The notes under the pieces: generated by a model
What the model was told of the DNA's origin: nothing
Databases searched by the model: none
What the model saw: only the letters and a program-made list of their open reading frames with translations
Shown here: piece by piece, positions 56,340-64,000 of the stretch
Numbering within the stretch: the stretch's first letter is position 1
Layout: every line of letters starts with the position of its first letter
Assembly: GCA_904830895.1 (NCBI GenBank)
Contig: LR882958.1
Coordinates: forward strand, 434,001-498,000
DNA: 64,000 nucleotides
Direction of reading: 5' to 3'
DNA from: Planktothrix rubescens CCAP 1459/22
Lineage (GTDB): Bacteria; Cyanobacteriota; Cyanobacteriia; Cyanobacteriales; Microcoleaceae
Made by a program: the position numbers and the translations under genes

Positions 56340-56619
56340 TGATGTCTCCTCACTAGGCGCAGTCGAGCCTGTCTGTGATTATAAAGAAAAAAGAAATAAT
56401 CCAGAGATTATAGCGTTAAGTGGACAATCTGCCGCAAAGGTTGACGGTTAGCTGTTGAAGGTTGATGGTTTAGGAGGAGTTCCACTGCTTAGGTTGACCA
56501 AATTGAAAGTTCATAAGATCATGATATTGTTAAAAAATAAAGACTGGCAACCCACTCAAACTGCTGAAAGCCCGTTAAAATACGTCGATGAAAAAATGGG
56601 ACATATAAAATTATAGATT

Positions 56620-57126
56620 ATGGATAGACTTAATTATTGGCAGTTACCAGGTTTAGAAAATATCTATCTTGAAGATAGTTATGTATTGGGCATTAAAACT
56701 GATACCTCTATAGAATTCTTTTTAGAAGCTATTTTGACAGAAAATCATCCGCTTTACACTTCTCCTTTGCCTGGAGAACAGTATTGTTATCGAAGCATAA
56801 CTTTAAAATTTCCCCATCCCCAAACCTATAATCTAACTTTAAATAAAATGCTCCCAATTGTCGATCCTGATGGAACTTGGGATTATGGTAATATTGATGA
56901 GTTTTTTTTGGAAAACGAAGCCTATCATTTAATAGGTGAATGGGGAGAATTAACCATTGTTTCAGATTCTCCTATTATTGAATTTGATTCTAACTTTTCA
57001 ATAACTAATAGTGACTTTCTGCAAAAAACGATTAGTTTTGAAAAAATCAAAGACATTTATTCAACTTTAATTGATGAAAATGTTAAATCTTTATCAATTA
57101 ATTTTTCCGTGTTAGCAATGCGTTAA
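56620..57126 (+). CDS. Hypothetical protein (168 aa)
   Basis: Not recognised. 168 residues, acidic, globular, without signal peptide or membrane helix. Begins MDRLNYWQLPGLENIYLEDSY and contains LIGEWGELTIVSD. The size and acidic character resemble some immunity proteins, but that is a guess. Plus strand, with 280 bases upstream that hold only weak repeats (GTTGACGGTTAGC). Confidence 0.5.
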   Translation: MDRLNYWQLPGLENIYLEDSYVLGIKTDTSIEFFLEAILTENHPLYTSPLPGEQYCYRSITLKFPHPQTYNLTLNKMLPIVDPDGTWDYGNIDEFFLENEAYHLIGEWGELTIVSDSPIIEFDSNFSITNSDFLQKTISFEKIKDIYSTLIDENVKSLSINFSVLAMR

Positions 57127-57247
57127 ATCATTGTTGATATAAAATCCAGAAAATATTCCTGATAACCATAATTAATTCAGTTGTTTGCGATGAATATTAA
57201 CCCAAATTCAACTATCAGGCCGTACCTCAAGCCACTGATTAATTAAT

Positions 57248-57469
57248 TTATTGATTTTCTATTTCATCATATAAACTTTCAACTAAATTTTCTAATTTTT
57301 CTTCAGAACAACAGTCAATTAACATATCAAAAGCATCCAGCAGTTTAGCGGCATTTTCTCCTAAAATGGGACTCATATCCCAAACATCTTGTACCCAGTC
57401 TCTAGGGAGTTCATCATCAAAAATCATACGTTCTAAAAGTTGTCTGGATTCCGTTTTGCTCAGAGTCAT
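57248..57469 (-). CDS. Hypothetical small acidic protein (73 aa)
   Basis: Not recognised. 73 residues, helical, strongly acidic with LPRDWVQDVWDMSPIL and ENLVESLYDEIENQ. Could be an antitoxin-like or regulatory protein. Convergent with the 168-residue gene. Confidence 0.5.
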   Translation of the reverse strand: MTLSKTESRQLLERMIFDDELPRDWVQDVWDMSPILGENAAKLLDAFDMLIDCCSEEKLENLVESLYDEIENQ

Positions 57470-57635
57470 AATACTGCAAAATTACTAAGATTGGCACTTC
57501 AACTATAATATCAAATTGTGGTGATTAGTTGGGTTACGGAAGATACAACCTAACTTTTAGACTCAATCACTATAACGTTCTTCCCCATTAACCCCTAACG
57601 ACCACTTTTATAAGTATACTATTAAACGCCTAACT

Positions 57636-58286
57636 TTAATTAGAATTAGAGGTAGGTTTACCAAAAATTGTAAAAGACATTTTTCCGGTTAAGCCACTTT
57701 TCCAGGTCAAGTCATCCCGATCTCGAAAAAAGATTTTTAGATCGGCATCCTGTAATTGAGTTTTGGGCTCAGTAGTCATCCATAACCAGTCATCAGTATG
57801 ACCCTGAGTATTATTAACAATTGATAACAAATACCGTCCCGGTTCTAATTGAAACGGGATCACCGAACCCACATAATTAAATACGGGATGGGAAAACCGT
57901 TCAATATTGGTTTTAGTTTGGCGTACTTCCCTTAACTGCACATCAATTTTAGGTTTAATTTCTGGGACTCCTTCAACCATTTTAAAAATTCTCAAAGAAA
58001 ATTTATCCTTTGAAGGTTGACCATCGGGGAAATATTGACCATGCCAATCAATTTGATCCACTTCAACTGTTTCGTTAATGATAAATTCATGGCCAATTTG
58101 TTGTTGTCCAGAGAAATATTGACCATCAAAATCACTCAGTAATCCAAAGGAACCATTGCCTTCACCGGAACCAACAATCACCTCAGCCTTTACTGAAATC
58201 AACAAATAGTTAGCCCAGATAAAACTACTCAAAAATCCAGTTAAAATTATCGCAGATGACTTGAAAAACTTAATTTTTTTTGACAT
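57636..58286 (-). CDS. Secreted hypothetical protein
   Basis: 216 residues from MSKKIKFF, with a signal peptide (about 8-35, ending near VKAE). The mature part is beta-rich (DWHGQYFPDGQPSKDKFSLR, GRYLLSIVNNT), a likely jelly-roll-like domain. No function recognised. Starts near 58286 or 58289; longer in-frame start would add a 14-residue polar segment before the signal. Divergent from the GAF gene. Confidence 0.65.
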   Translation of the reverse strand: MSKKIKFFKSSAIILTGFLSSFIWANYLLISVKAEVIVGSGEGNGSFGLLSDFDGQYFSGQQQIGHEFIINETVEVDQIDWHGQYFPDGQPSKDKFSLRIFKMVEGVPEIKPKIDVQLREVRQTKTNIERFSHPVFNYVGSVIPFQLEPGRYLLSIVNNTQGHTDDWLWMTTEPKTQLQDADLKIFFRDRDDLTWKSGLTGKMSFTIFGKPTSNSN

Positions 58287-58363
58287 CATAAAACTTGATA
58301 ATTGATCTTGAAAACTCAAATTAATATACAATAGTAACAGTGAACTTCAACTCAATCCTCTCT

Positions 58364-58909
58364 ATGATACCTGCTCCGATCCCAGACAACGAAAAAGAAC
58401 GATTAGAAGCCCTGTATGACTATCAAATTCTCGATACCCAAGCGGAACCTTCTTTTGATGAACTAACCCTGCTGGCGACCTATATTTGCAAAACACCGAT
58501 TGCTTTAATTAGTTTACTCGATCGCGATCGTCAATGGTTTAAATCAATTATTGGCCCGATACCACCAGAAACAAACCGAGATATTGCCTTTTGTTCCTAT
58601 TGTATTTTACAACAGGATTTCATGATTGTTCCCGATACCTTAAAAGATGAACGATTTATTAATAATCCCCTGGTTATATCCGAACCCAAAATCCGTTTTT
58701 ATGGTGGTTTTCCCTTGGTCAATAATCAAGGTTTTGCCATTGGAAGCCTATGTGTGATGGATTTTATGCCTCGGAATTTAGCCCTAGCTCAAACTGAATC
58801 TTTAAAACTGATTAATCATCAAATTATGAGACAGTTAAACACCCGTCGCCATCTTTCTAGTATCAACCAAGCCGTTGATTATTGTTTTAAATCATTGACA
58901 GCCAGCTAA
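58364..58909 (+). CDS. GAF-domain protein
   Basis: 181 residues, nearly all one GAF domain (about 15-160). Typical text: ERLEALYDYQILDTQAEPSFDEL, LISLLDRDRQWFKSIIG, FCSYCILQ, and FYGGFPLVNNQGFAIGSLCVMD, as found at the N-terminus of many sensor kinases and diguanylate cyclases. Alone it may be a ligand sensor or a truncated fusion. No bilin-binding Cys pattern was clear. ATG at 58364 chosen; a GTG at 58340 would add eight residues. Confidence 0.82.
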   Translation: MIPAPIPDNEKERLEALYDYQILDTQAEPSFDELTLLATYICKTPIALISLLDRDRQWFKSIIGPIPPETNRDIAFCSYCILQQDFMIVPDTLKDERFINNPLVISEPKIRFYGGFPLVNNQGFAIGSLCVMDFMPRNLALAQTESLKLINHQIMRQLNTRRHLSSINQAVDYCFKSLTAS

Positions 58910-58940
58910 TTTTTATTAAGATTTTATTCCCCCTTAACCT

Positions 58941-59576
58941 ATGTATCCTAACGTTACGATTATTGAGCATCCTTTGGTTCAACATAAACTCACCTTGATG
59001 CGACGAGAACAAACCAGTACCGCTAAATTTCGGCAATTATTGCGGGAAATTAGTATGTTATTAGCCTATGAAATTACCAGGGATTTACCCCTAAAAAAAG
59101 AGTTAATTCAAACCCCCCTTGCTGCGATGGAAGCACCGATTTTAGCCTCGGAGAAAAAAATGGTGATTGTTTCCATTATGCGGGCAGGTCAGGGAATTTT
59201 AGATGGAATTTTAGAATTAATTCCTTCGGCAAGAGTCGGACATATTGGTTTATATCGAGATCCTCGAACCTTTATCCCTATTGAATATTATTTCAAACTT
59301 CCTGATGATATAGAAGAACGGGAAGTTTTAGTAGTTGATCCGATGATTGCTACGGGAAATACAGCCATTGCTGCTATCCAAAGATTGAAACAAACTAACC
59401 CTTTTTCGGTCAAATTTCTGTGTTTAATTGCCTCTCCCGAAGGGATTAAAAATTTTCATTCCTATCACCCTGATGTTCCTCTATATACGGCTGCCATTGA
59501 TGATCATTTAGATGAACATGGGTATATTATTCCGGGGTTGGGGGATGCGGGCGATCGCCTATTTGGAACTAAATAA
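58941..59576 (+). CDS. upp: Uracil phosphoribosyltransferase
   Basis: 211 residues. Makes UMP from uracil and [20 protein letters not shown] is the PRPP loop and [25 protein letters not shown] the C-terminal uracil site. The gene follows the GAF gene by 31 bases. Full length and normal motifs. Confidence 0.96.
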   Translation: MYPNVTIIEHPLVQHKLTLMRREQTSTAKFRQLLREISMLLAYEITRDLPLKKELIQTPLAAMEAPILASEKKMVIVSIMRAGQGILDGILELIPSARVGHIGLYRDPRTFIPIEYYFKLPDDIEEREVLVVDPMIATGNTAIAAIQRLKQTNPFSVKFLCLIASPEGIKNFHSYHPDVPLYTAAIDDHLDEHGYIIPGLGDAGDRLFGTK

Positions 59577-59680
59577 TTAGCAGGATAAGATAGTAAAGCT
59601 TACTATAGTTAATTAACTATTATAACAGCTTTTACCAGAAAAATGTCAGTCAAAAGTAAAAATTTTAGGGAATAGCAAAA

Positions 59681-61159
59681 ATGAAAACAGTTAAAATTTT
59701 ACCTAACTATATTAATGGAAAATGGGATTTATCCCAGGCAACAGAAACCTTAGATATCATTAACCCGGCGACCTTAGAAGTATTAGCAAAAGTCCCTCTT
59801 TCTCCTGCAACGGAACTGAATCAGGTGGCAGAAATCGCCCAAAAATCCTTTAATTCATGGCGACAAACCCCAGTTACAGAAAGGATTCGTTATTTGTTTA
59901 AACTCAGAGAATTACTTGAACAAAATCAACAGGATTTAGCAGAAACAATAACCTTAGAATGTGGAAAAACCCTGGCTGAATCCCTAGGAGAATTACAACG
60001 GGCAATTGAAAATGTGGAAGTTGCTTGTGGTGTTCCTAGCTTAATTCAAGGTTACAATTCCGAAGATATTGCTAGGGGAATTGATGAAATGATGATTCGT
60101 CAACCTTTAGGAGTTGTGGCGATTATTGCCCCGTTTAATTTTCCGGGGATGATTCCATTTTGGTTTTTTCCTTATGCGATCGCCTGTGGCAATACTTGTA
60201 TTATTAAACCCTCGGAAAAAGTACCTTTAACCATGCAAAAGGTGTTTGGTTTAATTGATCAATTAGGACTACCCCCAGGAGTGATTAATTTAATCAATGG
60301 AGGCAAAGAAACCGTTGATGCTATTTTAGAAAATCCCCAGATTAAAGCGATTAGTTTTGTCGGTTCCACGGCCGTTGCTAAATATGTTTATAGTCGGGCT
60401 GCTGCTAATGGCAAACGGGCACAATGTCAGGGCGGGGCAAAAAATCCGGCGATTATTTTACCCGATGCTGATTTAGAAATGACCACAAAAATTATTGCTG
60501 ATAGCGCCTTTGGTTGTGCCGGACAACGGTGTTTAGCCACATCAATTGCGATTACTATTGGTCAAGCTAAACAGAGTTTTACCGATGCGATCGCCGCGGC
60601 TGCAGAAACTCGAATTGTTGGTTATGGATTAAATAAAAATGTCCAAATGGGAACGGTTATTTCCGCCGAAAGTAAAACTCGAATTGAAGGATTAATTCAA
60701 CAGGGAAAACAGGAAGGAGGCAAAATTTTAATTGATGGCAGAAATCCTAAAATTTCCGGCTATGAACAGGGTTATTTTATCCGCCCGACTATTTTACAAG
60801 ATATTAACCCCCAGGGAGAAATTGCCCGCACCGAAATTTTTGGCCCGGTATTAAGTTTAATTCATCTAAATACAATGGAAGAAGCGATCGCATTTATTAA
60901 TCAAAGTGAATACGGCAATATGGCCTGTTTATTTACTCGCAGTGGGGCGGCAGCGCGACAGTTTCGCTATCAAGTTCAGGCGGGAAATATTGGGATTAAT
61001 ATTGGTGTCGCCGCACCGATGGCATTCTTTCCTTTTAGTGGTTGGAAAAATAGTTTTTTTGGAGATTTACACGGTCAAGGACAGCAGGCGGTTGAGTTTT
61101 TTACCCAAACAAAAGTTGTGGTTGAAAGGTGGTTATCTGACTGGTCACGACAATTTTAA
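59681..61159 (+). CDS. CoA-acylating/methylmalonate-semialdehyde dehydrogenase family (MmsA-like)
   Basis: 492 residues, aldehyde dehydrogenase superfamily. The active site [10 protein letters not shown] (about 280-289) with catalytic Cys and [11 protein letters not shown] match the MmsA group, which forms acyl-CoA from semialdehydes. [20 protein letters not shown] is the MmsA-type signature. The actual substrate in cyanobacteria is uncertain. Codirectional with upp but 104 bases apart. Confidence 0.88.
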   Translation: MKTVKILPNYINGKWDLSQATETLDIINPATLEVLAKVPLSPATELNQVAEIAQKSFNSWRQTPVTERIRYLFKLRELLEQNQQDLAETITLECGKTLAESLGELQRAIENVEVACGVPSLIQGYNSEDIARGIDEMMIRQPLGVVAIIAPFNFPGMIPFWFFPYAIACGNTCIIKPSEKVPLTMQKVFGLIDQLGLPPGVINLINGGKETVDAILENPQIKAISFVGSTAVAKYVYSRAAANGKRAQCQGGAKNPAIILPDADLEMTTKIIADSAFGCAGQRCLATSIAITIGQAKQSFTDAIAAAAETRIVGYGLNKNVQMGTVISAESKTRIEGLIQQGKQEGGKILIDGRNPKISGYEQGYFIRPTILQDINPQGEIARTEIFGPVLSLIHLNTMEEAIAFINQSEYGNMACLFTRSGAAARQFRYQVQAGNIGINIGVAAPMAFFPFSGWKNSFFGDLHGQGQQAVEFFTQTKVVVERWLSDWSRQF

Positions 61160-61200
61160 CTGGGGATTTGGAGGGCGAGGAGACCTCGCCCCTACCTGTT

Positions 61201-62373
61201 TTAATGATGATGGTGATGATCGTGACCATGATCATGATCATGACTGTGGTGGTGATCATCATGGCTATGAACACTCACCAAGGAAGGATTGACCGCCAAA
61301 GCCATTTCATTTAATAATGCTTCAATTTGGGGGTTTGCCCAATCTGCGGACATTTTTAAAAACTCTGGATGGTCGTTAACACACTCCATTTGTACATATT
61401 TAACATCACCATATTTCCGACGTAAACCCTCAATAATATGCTCAACATCTAACAGGGTTTCATGGTTTTCGGTGGCAAATCCAATCGGCATAAAGACAAT
61501 CGCTTTTGCCCCTAATTCAATTAAATTATTCGCCGCCAATTGAGCGTTAGGTTGTGTCCATTCAATTAAGGGGGTATCATGGTTTAACCAACCCACAGAA
61601 ATTAACGGATAACGGTTAATTAAATTTTCCCGAACCTGCTCATAAAGGGCTTGACTTTCATCAATTCCCGATGTAAACCCTTTGGCTTTGTGGGGACAAC
61701 CATGATTCATTAAAACAATCCCAATTTGAGAGGGGAGACAGGATTGAATCAGGTCTTTTTGAATCTTGTCTTCTACTAACTGTCCTAGCAGTTGAATATA
61801 GGCAGGTTCATTATAAAAAGAAGGGATATACCGTTGACCTTTTATCCAATGTTCACCTTCATTTGCTAATTTTTCCAGGGCTATATTCACCTGTTCCACG
61901 GCAATTCCACTGGTAAAAATAGAATCAACCACTAACAGAGGATAAATTAACAGTTTATCAAATCCTTCGGCTTGAATTTGAGTTAAAACCTGTTCAGGCA
62001 GAAAGGGAGCGCAGAAGTTAAAGGCTTTAAATACTTTAATCCGATCTCCCCATTTTTCTTTTAAATGTTCCTCAATTCCCACCCGTTGTTTCTCAAAAAT
62101 GGCATTATGGGGAGAAATAAAATTCCCATGTTGATGACTCCATTCATGGAGATCAAACATCGCTAAAAGTTTAGCTAAAGGCGGATAGACCCAAGTGGGA
62201 ACCGGGGCAAATTTAGCGGTCAAAAGGTTTAAAGCCTGTTCGTTATAATTGGCAAAGTCTTCATAACTTTCGACTTCACCATAACCCATCAGCAAAACCG
62301 CAACTCGATTTTTACCCTCTGCATGGGTCGGTGCTGAATTAATTATTTCCAGTCTTTCAGGAGTCGCAACCAA
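61201..62373 (-). CDS. Ferrochelatase-family protein with His-rich C-terminal tail
   Basis: 390 residues. The chelatase core includes VAVLLMGYGEVESYEDFANY, LLIYPLLVVDSIFTSGIAVEQ, LMNHGCPHKAKG (catalytic-type His224) and FATENHETLLDVE (Glu305). The C-terminus (369-390) has 14 His and 5 Asp in 22 residues, a metal-binding tail not seen in the usual HemH. Cyanobacterial HemH normally has a chlorophyll-binding extension instead. So this is either a ferrochelatase paralog or a cobalt/nickel chelatase or metal store (inference). Confidence 0.8.
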   Translation of the reverse strand: MVATPERLEIINSAPTHAEGKNRVAVLLMGYGEVESYEDFANYNEQALNLLTAKFAPVPTWVYPPLAKLLAMFDLHEWSHQHGNFISPHNAIFEKQRVGIEEHLKEKWGDRIKVFKAFNFCAPFLPEQVLTQIQAEGFDKLLIYPLLVVDSIFTSGIAVEQVNIALEKLANEGEHWIKGQRYIPSFYNEPAYIQLLGQLVEDKIQKDLIQSCLPSQIGIVLMNHGCPHKAKGFTSGIDESQALYEQVRENLINRYPLISVGWLNHDTPLIEWTQPNAQLAANNLIELGAKAIVFMPIGFATENHETLLDVEHIIEGLRRKYGDVKYVQMECVNDHPEFLKMSADWANPQIEALLNEMALAVNPSLVSVHSHDDHHHSHDHDHGHDHHHHH

Positions 62374-62529
62374 GTTTTTGTCCTCACGTTCAAGTGCTAC
62401 TATCGAGTCCTGCTAGGGAACCGTCCCCGACGTTATCCGACGGGGGTATATCCTTTAGAATGACTCTCTTTGATAGTTTAACATCCCATACAGGGGGATG
62501 GGGTAAAACAGTGAAGTAGTATCATAGCA

Positions 62530-62592
62530 CCCATTCCCCATTCCCCATTCCCCATTCCCCATTCCCCATTCCCCATTCCCCATTCCCCATTC
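62530..62592. repeat. ATTCCCC heptamer tandem repeat
   Basis: About nine tandem copies of CCCATTC/ATTCCCC run from 62530 to 62592, ending 18 bases before the next ATG. This is a short tandemly repeated repetitive (STRR) sequence of the kind found in cyanobacteria. Confidence 0.93.
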
Positions 62593-62610
62593 GTACTTAC
62601 CCATCAACAA

Positions 62611-63156
62611 ATGCTATTAATTTGTCCTGGCATTCATCCACCGGAATTAACGGAATCTTTTTTAGATGGAGTTTTGGAAAATTGGAAAAATCAACAACAA
62701 TTGGGAGAATTATTGATTTTTCCAACTCAAGATTATCCCGCCTATTCAAGTCTTGATATTTTTAATTTTATTGATCAAAATCATCCCAAATCTGCTATAA
62801 TAATTATAGCTTTTAGTGCCGGAGTTGTCGGAGCAATTGGGGCTGCTTTAGCTTGGCAACAATTGGGGGGGGAAATTCAAGGATTGATTGCCATTGATGG
62901 TTGGGGGGTTCCTTTAATCGGTAATTTCCCAATTTATCGCATCAGTCATGATTATTTTACCCATTGGAGTTCGGCATTATTAGGAGGAGGAATAGAAAGT
63001 TTTTATGCCGATCCTGCCGTTGAACATTTAGAATTATGGCGATCGCCCCAAACCACAAAAGGATGGTGGATACATCAAACCTCAACGGGATTAAAAACCG
63101 CAACTCCCACCACCGCCAGAACATTTATTCAAAATGTATTTAATAGTTTAAACTAG
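62611..63156 (+). CDS. Alpha/beta-hydrolase-like protein, conserved in cyanobacteria
   Basis: 181 residues, not firmly placed. It has an alpha/beta-hydrolase look: IIIIAFSAGVVGAIGAAL contains a FSAG element where a nucleophile Ser would sit, and HLELWRSPQTT follows. No clear Asp/His pair was identified. The start ATG at 62611 follows the heptamer repeat, with only 18 bases of leader. Codirectional with the next hydrolase gene, 25 bases downstream. Confidence 0.65.
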   Translation: MLLICPGIHPPELTESFLDGVLENWKNQQQLGELLIFPTQDYPAYSSLDIFNFIDQNHPKSAIIIIAFSAGVVGAIGAALAWQQLGGEIQGLIAIDGWGVPLIGNFPIYRISHDYFTHWSSALLGGGIESFYADPAVEHLELWRSPQTTKGWWIHQTSTGLKTATPTTARTFIQNVFNSLN

Positions 63157-63181
63157 AGAAACTCATTCAATATTTAGAAAA

Positions 63182-64000
63182 ATGACTGTAGCCACAAATC
63201 CAAATAAAACCGTAATTTCTGTTAATGGAGTCGATCATTATTGTGAGTGGGTGACAACAGCCAACTCCACACCCGGAACTAAACCCGTAATGGTTTTTAT
63301 TCATGGTTGGGGAGGTTCGGGACGCTATTGGGAAAGCACCGCCCAAGCATTATCCCAGGAATTTGATTGTTTAATTTATGATTTACGCGGGTTTGGACGG
63401 TCAAATTCCTCCCCAGAGGTCACGGATAAATCACCATCAGAACGTTATGAATTAATTGAATATGCTGAAGATTTAGTCACTTTATTAGACCAGTTAAATT
63501 TAGACAAAGTTTATATCAATGCTCACTCCATGGGGGGTTCCATTGCTATGTTATTTTTAAATAAATATCCCCAGCGAGTCGAACGAGCGATTTTAACCTG
63601 TAGTGGTATCTTTGAATATGACGAAAAAACCTTTAATACCTTTCACAAATTTAGTCGTTATGTCGTCATGTTTCGCCCTAAATGGTTAACCTTAATTCCC
63701 GGGATGGATAAAATGTTTATGGCTCGGTTTTTGTATCGTCCAATTCCTCGCAATTTGAGTCAAGCCTTTTTAGAAGATTTTCTCTTAGCGGATTTTGATG
63801 CCGCCTATGGAACCGTATTAACCTCCGTTTCAAAAGCAGCAACGGAATGGCTCCCCGCAGAATTTAAAAAATTAACCGTTCCCACCCTATTAGTCGCTGG
63901 AGAATACGACCAAATTATTCCCGCAGAAATGGGAAGACAAGCCGCCACTTTAAACCCTAACGTTCAGTTAGCAATTCTCAAAGATACGGCTCATTTTCCC
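63182..64000 (+). CDS. Alpha/beta hydrolase (partial, right edge)
   Basis: The first 273 residues are visible; the end is outside the window. Oxyanion HGWGGSGRYW (about 41-50), Asp-loop LIYDLRGFGRS, nucleophile AHSMGGSIAM (Ser about 110) and LLVAGEYDQIIP with the acid are present, with the His (TAHFP) at the very edge. A hydrolase or haloperoxidase-like enzyme; the substrate is unknown. ATG at 63182. Confidence 0.85.
   Translation, partial: MTVATNPNKTVISVNGVDHYCEWVTTANSTPGTKPVMVFIHGWGGSGRYWESTAQALSQEFDCLIYDLRGFGRSNSSPEVTDKSPSERYELIEYAEDLVTLLDQLNLDKVYINAHSMGGSIAMLFLNKYPQRVERAILTCSGIFEYDEKTFNTFHKFSRYVVMFRPKWLTLIPGMDKMFMARFLYRPIPRNLSQAFLEDFLLADFDAAYGTVLTSVSKAATEWLPAEFKKLTVPTLLVAGEYDQIIPAEMGRQAATLNPNVQLAILKDTAHFP

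Noticed and set aside
60906..61292. Plus-strand open frame running antisense to the dehydrogenase end and the His-rich tail.
   Set aside because: It is the antisense of a His/Asp-rich coding end and overlaps two well-supported genes; no similarity to a family.
62530..62592. CRISPR array.
   Set aside because: The repeat unit is 7 bases with no spacers. The repeats at 43311, 49086 and 51124 are also not evenly spaced, and no cas gene is present.

Overview
This is chromosome of a filamentous, non-heterocystous-type cyanobacterium, most like Planktothrix or a related Oscillatoriales genus (the genus is inference). Support comes from photosynthesis genes (psbZ, ycf54, petG, cytM), a DesC-type desaturase, a SigC-like sigma factor, many HIP1 octamers (GCGATCGC, e.g. 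at 79, 9525, 25107), heptamer repeats (TTCCCTG, ATTCCCC), and dispersed palindromes typical of cyanobacterial intergenic DNA.

Layout. 1-2464: truncated sigC-like gene, psbZ, ribH, tRNA-Gly. 2544-8776: accessory island with a complete IS701-family insertion sequence (22-bp perfect end match, CTAG target duplication), a three-gene GTPase cassette (dynamin-like GTPase, small TRAFAC-type GTPase, single-pass membrane protein) and a hicAB pair. 8986-15575: zinc-ribbon membrane protein, ProA-like protein lacking the catalytic Cys, desC, a PLP enzyme, an orphan RHH antitoxin, a site-2 protease and a UDP-glucuronate epimerase. 15687-21177: a signalling row of CHAT-TPR protein (frameshifted), DUF928 protein and CHASE2-adenylate cyclase. 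21321-26190: divergent metal ABC genes without permease, solanesyl diphosphate synthase, a 1.1-kb gap that looks transcribed but unidentified, and murI. 26325-28812: a TnpB-only IS200/IS605-like element, pdxJ and ycf54. 29123-33480: type III restriction-modification (mod-res). 33630-41852: the PAP2/crtE/folD gene group interrupted by an antitoxin-PIN pair, then a lipoprotein, nudix, M23 peptidase, nnr, tRNA-Thr, cytM and petG.

42007-43435 is a mobile-DNA scar: an IS630 element, then a relic Uma2-family gene split by a 135-bp MITE-like repeat whose removal restores the reading frame. 43436-56339 is a glycan/surface region: two-domain glycosyltransferase, RTX protein, HEAT protein, TPR-OGT-like glycosyltransferase, three SGNH-type membrane proteins, and a carbamoyltransferase-SxtJ-DUF5989 set homologous to sxtI/J/K of saxitoxin clusters, but with no toxin biosynthesis genes. 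56620-64000 holds hypotheticals, a GAF protein, upp, an MmsA-type dehydrogenase, a ferrochelatase-like protein with a His-rich tail, and two alpha/beta-hydrolase-like genes, the last cut by the window end.

The best candidate for an under-described system is the GTPase cassette at 4026-8231, next to a toxin-antitoxin pair and an insertion sequence. The SxtIJK-SGNH module and the unassigned structured region at 24480-25080 follow. All family assignments were made by reading the sequence; no database search was run.
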